Source: Costus lasius
Lineage: Eukaryota > Streptophyta > Magnoliopsida > Zingiberales > Costaceae
Direction of reading: 5' to 3'
DNA: 64,000 nt
NCBI GenBank assembly: GCA_027563935.2
Contig: CM050454.1
Location: 43,552,596-43,616,595, forward strand
The position numbers and the translations under genes were made by a program. The notes below the pieces were generated by a model. It was given only the letters and a program-made list of their open reading frames with translations, searched no databases and was not told where the DNA came from. Below, piece after piece: positions 31,811 through 45,000 of this stretch (positions within the stretch are counted from its first letter, which is position 1; every line of letters begins with the position of its first letter).

Positions 31811-34800
31811 CTAATGGTTGAGAAATCTCAAACCCATATTATTACAGTGCTTCTCATGCTTCTGCTGCGCCAGAGGCTTGGTAAGCGGGTCTGCCAGATT
31901 GTCATCTGTATGAACCTTGCAGATTTTGATCTCACCACGATCAATGATCTCCCGGATCAAGTGAAACCGTCTCTGTATGTGCTTGGACTTCTGGTGCGAC
32001 CGTGGTTCCTTTGCTTGTGCCATTGCTCCAGTGTTATCACAGAAGATAACCAAAGGATCTGCACTCGAAGGAACAACACCAAGTTCCTGAACGAACTTAC
32101 GAATCCACACTGCCTCCTTGGATGCTTCCGAGGCTGCAACATACTCGGCTTCTGTTGTGGAATCAGCAACAATAGACTGTTTGAAACTCTTCCACACCAC
32201 TGCTCCTCCATTCAAGCTAAAAACATAGCCTGATTGCGATCGGAAATCATCCTGGTCCGACTGGAACGAAGCGTCAGTATATCCTTCTATACAGAGTTCT
32301 TCCTGACCACCATATACCAAGAACATATCTTTGGTCCTCCGCAGATATTTTAAAATGTTCTTGACTGCAATCCAGTGCGCCTGACCTGGATTACTTTGGA
32401 ATCGACTGGTCACGCTTAACCCGTAAGCGACGTCTGGGCGAGTACACAACATCGCATACATAATGGACCCAATAGCCGAAGCATAAGGCGTATTGTCCAT
32501 TTCATCTTTCTCAGTCTGTGTTTGTGGACACTGACTCTTTGAAAGATTCAGACCATGTCTGACTGGAAGATATCCTCTTTTAGAATTTTCTAAATGGAAT
32601 CTCTCCAGGACCTTATCGATGTAAGTACTCTGGCACAGCCCGAGAAGCCTCTTAGATCTATCCCTGTAGATCTTCACACCTAATACATAGGCTGCTTCTC
32701 CTAGATCTTTCATCTGGAAACATTTTCTTAACCATGCTTTAACAGCATGCAGTTCAGGAATATCGTTTCCAATGATTAAGATATCATCGACGTAGAGGAC
32801 TAGGAAAGTAATTACGCTCCCACTAAACCTCTTATATACACACGGGTCATCTTCATTCTTGATGAAACCAAATTCACAGATTGATTCATCAAAACGAATA
32901 TTCCAGCTTCTCGATGCTTGCTTAAGTCCATAAATGGACTTCTTTAATTTGCATATTTTATGACGATCTGATGGATTAGTGAAACCTTCAGGTTGTGTCA
33001 TATACACATCCTCATCCAGTTTTCCATTAAGGAAAGCAGTCTTCACATCCATCTGCCAGATCTCATAATCATAATATGCCGCTATCGCAAGTATAATCCG
33101 AATAGACTTGAACATGGCTACAGGAGAGAAAGTTTCATCATAATCTATCCCGTAGATTTGTTTGAAACCTTTCGCAACTAGCCTGCCTTTATAGGTAACC
33201 ACGTTACCATCCATGTCAATCTTCTTCTTGAAGATCCATTTACAGCCTATAGGGATCACTCCCGGAGGCGGATCAACCAAATCCCAGACTTGATTATCTG
33301 ACATGGAGTCCATCTCGGCTCGCATAGCTTCAAGCCATCTAGCTGACTCCGGTCCACTGACCGCATCCGCATAAGTGAGGGGTTCATCATGATCAATGAT
33401 GTAGACTCCGTCATAGCGCTCAGGCTGTCGACGGATCCTTCCCGATCTTCGCGGTTCCCGTGAAATCCGAGCCTCAGGTTGTTCAATAACCTGTTCTACT
33501 GGCTCATGCTCATCCAACTGTGCTTGACTACTTTGTCCTTCCTCTGGATTCTCATCCAGCTTTATTTCTCTCCCACTGGCCTCTTGCAGAAGAAACTCCT
33601 TCTCAAGAAAAATAGCCGTCCGAGCAACAAATACCTTGTTCTCTTTGGGATCGTAGAAATAATAACCCTTAGTTTCCTTAGGGTAACCGACAAAGATGCA
33701 TTTCTCAGATCTGATCTCTAGTTTCCCAGAAGCGAGGTTTTTGACATAAGCCTCGCAACCCCAGATCTTAATAAATGTCAAGCTAGGCTGTTTCCCATAC
33801 CATAACTCATATGGAGTCTTTGAAACTGCCTTGGATGGCACTCGGTTTAGTACCTTTGCAGCTGTCTCCAGTGCAAATCCCCAAAAGGAGTAAGGTAGAG
33901 TAGCCTGACTCATCATCGAACGAACCATATCCAGTAAGGTTCTGTTCCTCCTCTCGGACACACCATTCCACTGCGGTGTTCCTGGCGGAGTGAGCTGTGA
34001 GATAATCCCACACTCTTTTAGATAGTCAGTGAACTCTCGACTTAGGTATTCACCACCTCGATCAGAACGAAGTGCCTTGATATTACGGCCTAGCTGATTC
34101 TGTACTTCATTTTTGAACTCTTTGAACTTGTCAAAAGATTCACTCTTATGTCTCATTAGATAGACATACCCATATCTACTGAAATCATCAGTAAAGGTAA
34201 TGAAGTACGAATAGCCACCTCTGGCATGTTTACTAAATGGCCCACACACATCACTGTGTATCAGGTCAAGTAAACCTGAAGCCCTTTGACCTTTGTTAGG
34301 AAAAGGTGACTTCATCATTTTACCCATTAAACAAGCTTTGCATGTATCAATCTCCTCATAGGAGAATGATCCCAGCAGTCCATGATCATGCAACCGCTTA
34401 ATGCGTTTCTTGTTAATATGGCCTAAACGACTATGCCATAACAAGGTACTGTCATCAGCATACTTGGCTTTCTTATTATCAATATTTTGTATAGAACATT
34501 CCATGTCCAACATGAATAACCCATTGTTAATTGATCCAGTAGCATAAACAATATTATCACAAGATAGAACACACTTTGAAATATTGCATTCAAAGGAAAA
34601 TCCTTTCCTGACAAGAGCAGGAATAGAGATAATATTTTTCGTAATACTCGGAACAAAATAACAATTGTCCAATTCTAATACAAGTCCAGATGGTAATGAG
34701 ATGTAATAAACCCCTACAGCAACAGCAGCAACCCGTGCCCCGTTTCCTACTCGTAGGTCCACCTCATGCTGTCCCACCTGTCTTCTTCTCTTGAGTTCCT

Positions 34801-35080
34801 GTACATTTGAACAAATGTGAACTCCACATGCAGTGTCCAACACCCATGAAATAGAAGAAGAAAACATGACCTCAGTCACAAAAATACCTGAGCCAGAAGC
34901 GATGCTTCCCTTCTTGTCTCCTTGGAGCGCTTTACAGTCCTTTTTCCAGTGACCCAGCTGGCCACAGTGGAAACATCTGTATTCCTTCGACCGCTTAACC
35001 TTCTGTTTCAGAGCCTTGTTGTAATTCTTGACAGGGGCTTTGCCCTTCTTCCCCGTCTTCTTGTTCCTGGAAGGGAACAT
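31811..35080 (-). CDS. E3 pol: uninterrupted zinc knuckle-PR-IN-RT-RNaseH frame, gag deleted
   Basis: The only unbroken pol in the window: 1089 codons from the first ATG (35080); the frame is open to 35158 but without an earlier ATG. Order by residue: basic linker; zinc knuckle 36-49; protease Asp 82 (D-T-A-C-G); integrase HHCC at 216, 221, 247, 250 and catalytic D277, D340, E376 (35 residues between the last two); RT with Y-V-D-D at 763-766; RNase H acidic residues about 936, 977, 1015 and 1064. Gag before the knuckle is gone: after 35100 the sequence jumps into the leader, with GCT shared at both ends, a loss of roughly 1.1 kb that includes the proposed splice acceptor and normal start. By family knowledge it would process itself, copy RNA and integrate cDNA. 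Without capsid it could act only with helper gag, and translation of this transcript is doubtful. Confidence 0.85.
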   Translation of the reverse strand: MFPSRNKKTGKKGKAPVKNYNKALKQKVKRSKEYRCFHCGQLGHWKKDCKALQGDKKGSIASGSGIFVTEVMFSSSISWVLDTACGVHICSNVQELKRRRQVGQHEVDLRVGNGARVAAVAVGVYYISLPSGLVLELDNCYFVPSITKNIISIPALVRKGFSFECNISKCVLSCDNIVYATGSINNGLFMLDMECSIQNIDNKKAKYADDSTLLWHSRLGHINKKRIKRLHDHGLLGSFSYEEIDTCKACLMGKMMKSPFPNKGQRASGLLDLIHSDVCGPFSKHARGGYSYFITFTDDFSRYGYVYLMRHKSESFDKFKEFKNEVQNQLGRNIKALRSDRGGEYLSREFTDYLKECGIISQLTPPGTPQWNGVSERRNRTLLDMVRSMMSQATLPYSFWGFALETAAKVLNRVPSKAVSKTPYELWYGKQPSLTFIKIWGCEAYVKNLASGKLEIRSEKCIFVGYPKETKGYYFYDPKENKVFVARTAIFLEKEFLLQEASGREIKLDENPEEGQSSQAQLDEHEPVEQVIEQPEARISREPRRSGRIRRQPERYDGVYIIDHDEPLTYADAVSGPESARWLEAMRAEMDSMSDNQVWDLVDPPPGVIPIGCKWIFKKKIDMDGNVVTYKGRLVAKGFKQIYGIDYDETFSPVAMFKSIRIILAIAAYYDYEIWQMDVKTAFLNGKLDEDVYMTQPEGFTNPSDRHKICKLKKSIYGLKQASRSWNIRFDESICEFGFIKNEDDPCVYKRFSGSVITFLVLYVDDILIIGNDIPELHAVKAWLRKCFQMKDLGEAAYVLGVKIYRDRSKRLLGLCQSTYIDKVLERFHLENSKRGYLPVRHGLNLSKSQCPQTQTEKDEMDNTPYASAIGSIMYAMLCTRPDVAYGLSVTSRFQSNPGQAHWIAVKNILKYLRRTKDMFLVYGGQEELCIEGYTDASFQSDQDDFRSQSGYVFSLNGGAVVWKSFKQSIVADSTTEAEYVAASEASKEAVWIRKFVQELGVVPSSADPLVIFCDNTGAMAQAKEPRSHQKSKHIQRRFHLIREIIDRGEIKICKVHTDDNLADPLTKPLAQQKHEKHCNNMGLRFLNH

Positions 35081-36444
35081 CAAGACAGAGGTTGAAGGCT
35101 GGTGTAATCCCGCACCGTCTGAAGATAGATGGACGTGCCCACTGAGTGGGTACAACACGGCTCCAACGATAGTCAGAACAGTGAGGTTTCGCGTCAGAAG
35201 GCTATCGAGCTTGATATTTTAGCGTTGGATTTTAACGGTCTTTTATCTTCTTAACTATCATGCAAACCCTATGGTGATAGCAGAAGATAAATAAATCATG
35301 CAAGTCTAATTATTTAAACAATAAAAGAAAGCATGATGATCTTATGTGGTAAACGCCCATTAAGCCTAAGTAAGACCTTAAGGTATCTTAAGTCTTCACA
35401 TGCTTCTTGGGTCTTCTGCCTCTCATCTGGCCCAGACCAGGGCCCAAGCGCCCTCTGCAGCTCAGGTGCGCCCACCAGGTAAATGCGCCTGTGCTAGGGT
35501 CGAACCCTAGACCTCCCACCTGGTCAAGCCACTGCTGCATGCGCCAATGCCATGTGTGCTCTGTGCTCTTGTCTGATTAAATTACAATGTAATCTATCTA
35601 GACAAGATTGACTCGCAGGTCAATAACATTTTATAAATCAATTAAAAAGTGATTCGCAGATCACAATAAAAATTAATTTACAAGTTTAAACCAGGCTCGC
35701 AGGCCCCAGCACAGCACACATTAAAAGGGCAACCCACATAAGATGAAATAAACATATATCATGGCATCCAATCATCATGTGATCCATTAACAAGAAAATA
35801 AAATGTTTGAAAACCCATTGGCATCAATTTTAATTTTCTTATGTGCCCTACAACCTTACAACGGTCCATTGATAGGGATCCACTCATCATGTCTAGGCAG
35901 ATCCACTGCCCTTGCATGCACCAAGTCCTAACTGACTTGAGTTGACCTAATGGTCAACCATGCATGCGCCAAGGGCTGAACAACCCTCATGAGTTCTGGC
36001 AAGCGGGTGTGACCCCGGGCCTAACTCATGTGCGTTCACTGGTTGTCTCAACCAGACCTCGCTACACGCCCTTGATGCAGTCGACCTATAGCCACCTCGT
36101 GCTTGCGCACAGGTGCTATCTGGTCAACCCATCTAGGCTGTCAGATGGTCTGATCAGACTATTTGGATCCTACCTAGAGGATGACTTCAACCCCATCAAC
36201 CCGTCTAAGGGTTTATAGTAGACGCATTAGATCTAAAGTAGGGGCGCGCAAGTTAAGTTTTGAAAAACATCTAACATGCGCAACAATACATCATACATGC
36301 GCAAAGGAGTAAACAAAAACATACTTCATGTATTTTCATTACTCTACATGTAGATGCGCAAGATGCTTCCTACTAGATCTACTTATCAAACACAAACAAG
36401 GATCACAAATCATCAAGCAATCATATGATTCTACAAGAACCAGC
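35081..36444 (-). other. E3 leader, shortened by the gag-leader deletion
   Basis: Non-coding leader from the deletion junction (35100/35101) to the PBS. It keeps the CCCACTGAGTGGG palindrome (about 35138-35150) and the TTCGA hairpin at 35494-35510 (stem CTAGGG/CCCTAG), but has lost the second palindrome and the acceptor. No gene seen. Confidence 0.75.
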
Positions 36445-36456
36445 GCTCTGATACCA
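36445..36456 (-). other. E3 primer-binding site
   Basis: Minus-strand TGGTATCAGAGC, two bases from the LTR at 36459. Confidence 0.9.
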
Positions 36457-36458
36457 AT

Positions 36459-38144
36459 TGAAGAGTCCCCTTCAAGGGGGAGCGAAACCCTACTTGGCGC
36501 AAATTAAGTTTTGGCAGCGGAAATTAGGGTTTCAAAGATAAGATCGCATGTAGTTCATATGATCAACTTATCACAATGGAATAGATCATAAGGGATCATA
36601 CCAACGCCATTGGATTGGATGGTGTTTTGGAAGCAAAGACGGAATTGCTTCTTCTCCGAAGATGACGCACACAACGAATGAAGATGGCTTCTCCTTGTCG
36701 TCTTTGTGCTAGCAAAGCTTCAAGGGGTCCTTTGTGTGGAGGAAGATGGAGATGCGAGAGTGATGTTCACCTTGGCCGAAATCTTCTCAACTCTCTCGTG
36801 AAGACAAGCCACACACGAGAGCGCAAATGAGAGAGGCGAGCGTTGAAGCGTTTTTGGCGTTGAAGAGAACATGCGCTAATGACTTTCCAAAAATAGGAAA
36901 GACACGAAGCCATGCGCCCATGATGTCAAAACCGATCGAAAACGCCTCAAGCATTGAACCATGCGTTCACTCTCTTGAACCGGTTCAATGCAATTGCATT
37001 TGGTCCAAAGACCAAATCAAACCAGCCCAAGCCATTTGGTCTAGATCATCTTAAACCCTAAGGCTCCAGATCTAACCGTTCATCTCCTGATGCTCTTGAT
37101 CTCACTGATCCAGCATCAATTCTCTCGATCGAAGCTTACCGATCTCAAGCCCCAATCAATCAAACATGATCAGACCAGATCTCACTTACAATCAGAGTTT
37201 AAACTCCTTCAAACTGAACCTAAACAATTCAGTCCACACGATCTGACTTAAGTAAGCCATATCATCGAATTGTGCGACCCTAAGGGTTTCCTTTAAATGT
37301 CGGTAACGATAACTTACGTTATCACGATCAGTGAGGGGTATCTAGCAACACATCACTGTCTCCCGATATAAAGGAAAGAGTCTTCCAAGACTACACCCAA
37401 ACCACAGCACAAGTGTGAATCAATCCTCACAAGGCATGCATGTATCCTTTGCCACTGGATGTGCTTATTGGACAAGCGGGTCAAGCTTGTAACTCCAATA
37501 TGATGAGCATGATTAGATCAGGTGAACATAGTCACCTGGGTATGGCCATACACTTTCTCAATCATCTCATTCGGGGGGGGCCCCTTTAGAACATCACACT
37601 CCTTAAACAAGGAGACGGCAATCCTATATCCATCACTAGTGTCCTAACCTGACTCATGATCATTATCCAAGACAGTCTATAACCATTATGTTCCAAATGA
37701 TATTGAACTACCTCAAAACAATGACAATCATCATTTAGAAACACAAGTGATCTCAAGTCAGAGGACATGTGCCACTTGGTGCAAACAAGGAATATTCACA
37801 TTGTGACAAGCAATTGAATATCCTAGTAGGGTCTGTCCAGTACATCCAATGTACCCATGAGTCTACATCTTATTCCATGCTCGAAGCATCCTATAAGATT
37901 AGAACACATATTAGTCTCAATCATATCAAGGTTGTCTCATGTTCACCAAGATATCTCGACTAAGGGCATATAGCATGTCAGCCTAGCTGAACAGCATCGA
38001 GACATTATTCAGAAGTATACTTATTGCAGCAGACAATGTAACATACTGAATAACAACCATTGCCTTTATAAACATCACAGTTTATACATGATACTGTTAC
38101 AATCCCAAGGCCTCAAACATTAGCCTTAAGGGCATACCCCAACA
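36459..38144 (-). repeat. Chimeric LTR: E3 5' LTR fused to E4 3' LTR
   Basis: 1686 bp, full length with normal ends, serving as 5' LTR of E3 on one side and 3' LTR of E4 on the other. Bases 36459-37395 follow the E3 LTR at 30106; bases 37422-38144 follow the E4 LTR at 45522-47206 almost perfectly. The switch falls between 37396 and 37421, where the parents are identical. E3-specific A at 37395 and E4-specific A at 37422 bracket it. Confidence 0.88.
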
Positions 38145-38145
38145 A

Positions 38146-38155
38146 TCTCCCACTT
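38146..38155 (-). other. E4 polypurine tract
   Basis: Minus-strand AAGTGGGAGA next to the chimeric LTR. Confidence 0.85.
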
Positions 38156-38164
38156 GCACTTAAT

Positions 38165-41100
38165 CTAATGGTTGAGAAATCTCAAACCCATATTATTACA
38201 GTGCTTCTCATGCTTCTGCTGCGCCAGAGGCTTGGTAAGCGGGTCAGCCAGATTGTCGTCTGTATGAAACTTGCATATTTTGATCTCGCCACGATCAATG
38301 ATCTCCCGGATCAAGTGAAACCGTCTCTGTATGTGCTTGGACTTCTGGTACGACCGTGGTTCCTTTGCTTGTGCGATTGCTCCAGTGTTATCACAGAAGA
38401 TAACCAAAGGATCTGCACTTGAAGGAACGACACCAAGTTCCTTTATGAACTTACGAATCCACACTGCCTCCTTGGATGCTTCCGAGGCTGCAACATACTC
38501 TGCTTCTGTTGTGGAATCAGCAACAGTTGACTGTTTGAAACTTTTCCACACCACTGCTCCTCCATTCAAGCTAAAGACATAGCCTGATTGCGATCGGAAA
38601 TCATCCTGGTCAGACTGGAACGAAGCGCCAGTATATCCTTCAATACAGAGTTCTTCCTGACCACCATATATCAAGAACATATCTTTGGTCCTCCGCAGAT
38701 ATTTTAAAATGTTCTTGACTGCAATCCAGTGCGCCATACCTGGATTACCTTGGAACCAACTGGTCACGCTTAACCCGTAAGCGACGTCTGGGCGAGTACA
38801 CAACATCGCATACATAATGGACCCAATAGCCGAAGCATAAGGCGTATTGTCCATTTCCTCTTTCTCAGTCTGTGTTTGCGGACACTGACTCTTTGAAAGA
38901 TTCAGACCATGTCTGACTGGAAGATATCCTCTTTTAGAATTCTCTAAATGAAATCTTTCCAGGACTTTATCGATGTAAGTACTCTGGCACAGCCCGAGAA
39001 GCCTCTTAGATCTATCCCTGTAGATCTTCACACCTAATACATAGGCTGCTTCTCCTAGATCTTTCATCTGAAAACATTTTCCTAACCATGCTTTAACAGC
39101 ATGCAGTTCAGGAATATCGTTTCCAATGATTAAGATATCATCGACGTAGAGGACTAGGAAAGTAATCACGCTCCCACTAAACCTCTTATATACACACGGG
39201 TCATCCTCGTTCTTGATGAAACCAAACTCAGAGATTGATTCATCAAAATGAATATTCTAGCTTCTTGATGCTTGTTTAAGTCCATAAATAGACTTCTTTA
39301 ACTTGCATATTTTATGACGATCTGATGGATTAGTGAAACCTTCAGGTTGTGTCATATACACATCCTCTTCCAGATTTCCATTAAGGAAAGCTGTCTTCAC
39401 ATCCATTTGCCAGATCTCATAATCGTAATATGCTGCTATCGCGAAAAGAATCCGAATATACTTAAACATGGCTACAGGTGAGAAAGTTTCATCATAATCT
39501 ATCCCGTAGATTTGTTTGAAACCTTTCGCTACTAGCCTGCCTTTATAGGTAACCACGTTACCATCCATGTCAATCTTCTTCTTGAAGATCCATTTACAGC
39601 CTATAGGGATTACTCCCGGAGGCGGATCAACCAAATCCCAGACTTGGTTATCTGACATGGAGTCCATCTCGGCTCGCATAGCTTCAAGCCATCTAGCTGA
39701 CTCCGGTCCACTGACCGCATCCGCATAAGTAAGGGGTTCATCATTATCAATGATGTAGACTCCGTCATAGCGCTCAGGCTGTCGACGGATCCTTCCTGAT
39801 CTTCGCGGTTCCCGTGATATCTGAGCCTCAGGTTGTTCAATAACCTGATCCACCGGCTCAGGCTCATCCAACTGTGCTTGACTACTTTGTCCTTCCTCTA
39901 GATTCTCATCCAGCTTTATTTCTCTCCCACTGGCCTCTTGCAGAAGAAACTCCTTCTCAAGAAATATGGCCGTCCGAGCAACAAATACCTTGTTCTCTTT
40001 GGGATCGTAGAAATAATAACCCTTAGTTTCCTTAGGGTAACCGACAAAGATGCATTTCTCAGATCTACTCTCTAGTTTCCCAGAGGCGAGCTTTTTGACA
40101 TAAGCCTCGCAACCCCAGATCCTAATAAATGTCAAGCTAGGCTGTTTCCCATACCATAACTCATATGGAGTCTTTGAAACGGCCTTGGATGGCACTCGGT
40201 TTAGTACCTTTGCAGCTGTTTCCAGTTCAAAACCCCAAAAGGAGTAAGGTAGAGTAGCCTGACTCATCATAGAACGAACCATGTCAAGTAACGTTCTATT
40301 TCTCCTCTCGGACACACCATTCCATTGCAGTGTTCCTGGCGGAGTGAGCTGTGAGATAATCCCACACTCTTTTAGATAGTCAGTAAACGCATGACTCAAG
40401 TATTCTCCACCTCGATCAGAACGAAGTGCCTTGATATTTCGGCCTAGCTGATTCTGTACTTCATTTTTGAACTCTTTGAACTTGTCAAAAGATTCACTCT
40501 TATACCTCATCAGATAGACATAACCATATCTACTGAAATCATCAGTAAAGGTAATGAAGTACTGATAGCCACCTCTGGCATGTTTACTAAATGGCCCACA
40601 CACATCACTGTGTATAAGGTCAAGTAAACCTGAAGCCCTTTGATCTATATTAGGAAAAGGAGACTTCGTCATTTTACCCATTAAACAAGCTTTGCATGTA
40701 TCAATCTCCTCATAGGAGAATGATCCCAGCAGTCCATGATCATGCAACCGCTTAATGCGCTTCTTGTTAATATGGCCTAAACGACTATGCCATAGCAAGG
40801 TGCTGTCATCAGCATACTTGGCTTTCTTATTATCAATGTTTTGTATAGAACATTCCATGTCCAACATGAATAACCCATTGTTAATTGAACTAGTAGCATA
40901 AACAATATTATCAAGAGTAAGATAACACTTTGAAATCTTGCATTCAAAGGAAAACCCTTTCCTGACAAGAGCAGGAATAGAGATAATATTTTTTGTAATA
41001 CTGGGTACAAAGTAACAATTGTTTAATTCTAATACAATGCCAGATGGTAATGAGATGTAATAAGTTCCTACAGCAACAGCAGCAACCCGTGCCCCGTTTC

Positions 41101-42049
41101 CAACTCGTAGGTCCACCTCATGCTGCCCCACCTGTCTTCTTCTCTTGAGTTCCTGTACATTTGAACAAATGTGAACTCCACATGCAGTGTCCAACACCCA
41201 TGAAATAGAAGAAGAAGATATCATGACTTCAGTCACAAATATACCTGAGCCAGAAGCGATGCTTCCCTTCTTGTCTCCTTGGAGCGCTTTACAGTCCTTT
41301 TTCCAGTGACCCAGCTGGCCACAGTGGAAACACCTGTTGTCCTTTGACCGCTTAACCTTCTATTTCAGAGCCTTGCTGTAACTCTTGACAGGGGCCTTGC
41401 CCTTCCTCCCCTTCTTCTTGTTCCTTGAAGGAACCATTAAGACAGAGGTTGAAGGCTTTCCCTTCAGAGTTTCCTCAGTAGTCAAGAGCATATTCAGCAG
41501 GTCTGCCGGAGTACAATCGATTTTGTTCATATTAAAGTTAATAATGAACGCATCGAAAGAGGGCGGGAGAGACTGCAGAATAATGTCTACAGCAAGCTCC
41601 TGATTGATGGTATGCCCCAGTTTCTCCAGAGCCTCCTTGTGCCCAATCATCTTGAGCACGTGAGCTCCCACTGGGCTCCCTTCAGCCAGTTTGCTCTGAA
41701 AGAAAAGCTTTGTCAGATTATAGCGTTCTGTCCTCGCCTGTGCAGCATACAGCATCTTGAGGTTTGCTATAATTTCTATAGCAGACATATCCTCATGCTG
41801 ACGCTGCAGCGGTGGCGTCATAGACGCTAGCATCAGGCAAGCAACATCAATGCTATCATTGACGTGCTTTTCATACGCATCGCGAACCGCCCTTGCGGCG
41901 TTCGCAGCGGGTTGAGGCGGTACAGCCGTCTCGAGGACATACAGTTTCCTCTCTGCCTTAAGAACAATCTTAAGGTGTCCGTACCAGTCCGAGAAGTTTG
42001 GCCCAGCAAACTTCTCCCTTTCCAGTAGGGATCGCACATTGAAGCTCAT
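38165..42049 (-). pseudogene. E4 gag-pol polyprotein, full length with two stops
   Basis: One frame from the classical ATG (42049) to the terminal stop at 38165, with only two interruptions: TAG for CAG at 41362-41360, just before the zinc knuckle, and TAG for TGG at 39259-39257, in RT upstream of Y-V-D-D. Both are single transitions at CAG/CCAG sites. Gag, zinc knuckle, protease, integrase HHCC/DD35E, RT and RNase H motifs are otherwise complete, including the D-T-A-C-G, N-G-V-S-E-R, Y-V-D-D and T-D/G-A-S regions; RNase H has Gly for Asp in the first acidic motif near 38627, a likely inactivating change. The frame is open upstream to the proposed acceptor at 42071. Near-identical LTRs suggest the stops were inherited or arose very recently. 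Confidence 0.92.
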
Positions 42050-45000
42050 GGTGTTCGTTGCTGCAGGAATCTACAACAATGCAAGAACAGCAAGGTCAGT
42101 ATCAATGTTTAGAATCAATCCAGGACTTAAGAAAGATTCTTTTTCTCACTATTTTATCTGACTGAAAAATCCATTAAAACAGTCCGAAAGAGTAACACTC
42201 TTTTAGTGAGATGGGATCCAGATTTCATACTTGGTCTCCGCGTCCCGCTCAGGCGAGATAAGATGCACAGAGAGTACAAGCACTAATTTCTGGTAGGCAG
42301 TCCCTGCCAATCGCCAACCCGTGCGATTCCCCTTCATCTGGGCAATCCAGCAGACTGTGCCAACTGAGTTGGTACAACACAGTCTCTGATCCCACAGATG
42401 GCTGCCTCCATGTGCTACCATATGCGCCACATATGTAGCCTACATGGTCAAGCTGACCCGACCTACTCCCTGGACCACCACGTGCTATGCTGAGCAACGA
42501 GAAGCGATAAATCCCTTCTCTGTAACACGCAGGTGAAATCACACACCGTCTGAAGATAGATGGGCGTGCCCACTGAGTGGGTACTGAAGGAACCCCTACA
42601 AAGGGGAGCGAAACCCTAATAGGCGCATTTTGGAGGATTTGAAGCAGCGGAGAGGGTTTCTAGATCTATTGCATGCTATATGATCAACATAAAACATTCT
42701 ATAGAAAGAATGAGATTCATACCGATGCCATTTCTAAATGGCGACTTGGAAGCAGAAAGCGATGTGGCTTTCCTCCAGAGGTGACGCACACAAGATGAGT
42801 CTTGGCTCCTCCTTGTCGCCCCTTGTGCTAGCAAGGATCGTCCAAGTATCCTGATCGAATGAAAGGGATGAGATCTTCTTGGCGATTTCTTCCTTCTCCT
42901 TTTCGTCCACCTTCTTCACCACACGAGAGAGAACTTGTGTCGACTCGTGGAGAGGCGAGGCGAGAAGAGGCGTGAAGAGGTGAAACGTGAGGCATGGTCA
43001 CGTTTAGAGAAGTGCTATCTAAAAATAGCATGCCACTTCTCAATATGCGATCATGGGTTTACCCAATCGCAAACCTCTTATCTCATGAACCATCCACTCA
43101 CTTAATGAGCTGGTTCAATTCGGTTCAGTTCAAGAACCAATCAAGCCAAGCGATCCAGTCTAGATCATGATTAAACCCTAAGGCTCCAGATCTAACCGTT
43201 GATCTCTTGATGCTTCTGATCTCACCGATCTAGCATCCATTCTCTCGATCGAAGCTTACCGATCTCAAGCCCTAATCAATCAAACATGATCAGACCAGAT
43301 CTCACTTACAATCAGAGATTAAATCCCTTTAAACTGAACCCAAATAATTCAGTCCACACGATCTGACTTAAGTAAGCCATATCATCAAATTGTGCGACCC
43401 TGAGGGTTTCCTTTAAATGTCGGTAACGATAACTTACGTTATCACGATCAGTGAGGGGTATCTAGCAACACATCACTATCTCCCGATATAAAGGAAAGAG
43501 TCTTCCAAGACTACACCCAAACCACAGCACAAGTGTGAATCCAACTCACAAGGCATGCATATTTCCTTTGCCACTGGATGTTCTTATTGGATAAGCGTGT
43601 CAAGCTTGTAGCTCCAATATGATGAGCATGATTAGATCAGATGAACATAGTCACCTGGGTATGGCCATACACTTTCTCAATCATCTCATCCAGGGGGGCC
43701 CTTTAGAACATCACACTCCTTAAACAAGGAGACGGCAATCCTTTGTCTATCACTAGTGCCCTAACCTGACTCAAGCTCACCATCCAAGATAGTCTATAAT
43801 CATTATGTTTCAAATGATATTGAACTACCTCAAAACAATGACAATCATCATTTAGAAACACAAGTGATCTCAAGTCAGAGGACATGTGCCACTTGTTGCA
43901 ATCAAGGATTATTCACATTGTGACAAGCAATTGAATATCCTAGTAGGGTCTGTCCAGTACATCCAATGTACCCATGAGTCTACATCTTATTCCATGCTCG
44001 AAGCATCCTATAAGATTAGAACACATATTAGTCTTAACCATATCAAGGCTGTCTCATGTTCACCAAGATATCTCGACTAAGGACTTAACTGCATGTCAGC
44101 CTAGCTGAACACCATTGAGACATTATTCAGAAGTACAATTATTGCAGCAGACAATGTAACAACCTGAGTAATAACCATGCCTTTATAAACATAAGAGTTT
44201 ATTACATGATACTGATACAATCCCAAGGCCTCAAACATTAGCCTTAAGGGCATACCCCAACAGGTACAACACGGCCCCAACGATAGTCAGAACAGTGAGG
44301 TTTCGCGCCAGAAGGCATTACGTGCTTGATATTTTAGCGTTGGATTTTAACGGTCTTTTATCTTCTTACTATCAGGCAAATCCTATGGCTATAGCAGAAG
44401 ATAAATAAATCATGCTTTTCTACTTATATAAACAATAAAAGAAAGCATGGATCTTATGTGGTAAAAGCCCATAGAGCCTAAGTAAGACCTTAAATCAACT
44501 TAAGTCTTCACTTGCTCTTCTTGGGTCTTTTGCATCTCATCTGGTCCAACCCAGGGCCCTAGCACTCAATGGAGCTTAGGTGCGCCCACCAGCTGAATGC
44601 GCCTCTGCGCTGTGTGCTTTTGTGCTCTTGTCTAATTAAAATACATTTTAATCTATCTAGACAAGCTTGACTCGCAGGTCAATTACATTTTATAAATTAA
44701 ATACAATGTGATTCGCAGATCACAAAAATAATAATTTACCAGGCTCGCAGGCCCCAGCACAGCACACATTAAAAGGGCAACCCACATAAGATTAAATAAA
44801 CAAGCATCATGGCATCATTCAATCAACATGTGATCCATTACAAAGAAAATAAAATTTTGAAAACCCATTGGCATCAATTTAATTTTCTTATGTGCCCTAC
44901 AACCTTACAACGGTCCATTGATAGGGATCCACTCATCAATCTAGTCAGATCCACTGCCCTTGCATGCACCAAGTCCTAACTGACTCGAGTTGACCTAATG

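Noticed and set aside
31814..32233. Long open frames antisense to RNase H (also 7519-7878, 21651-22013, 38168-38422, 59779-60096)
   Set aside because: They mirror the conserved RNase H codons on the opposite strand, repeat with each pol copy and match no known protein type.
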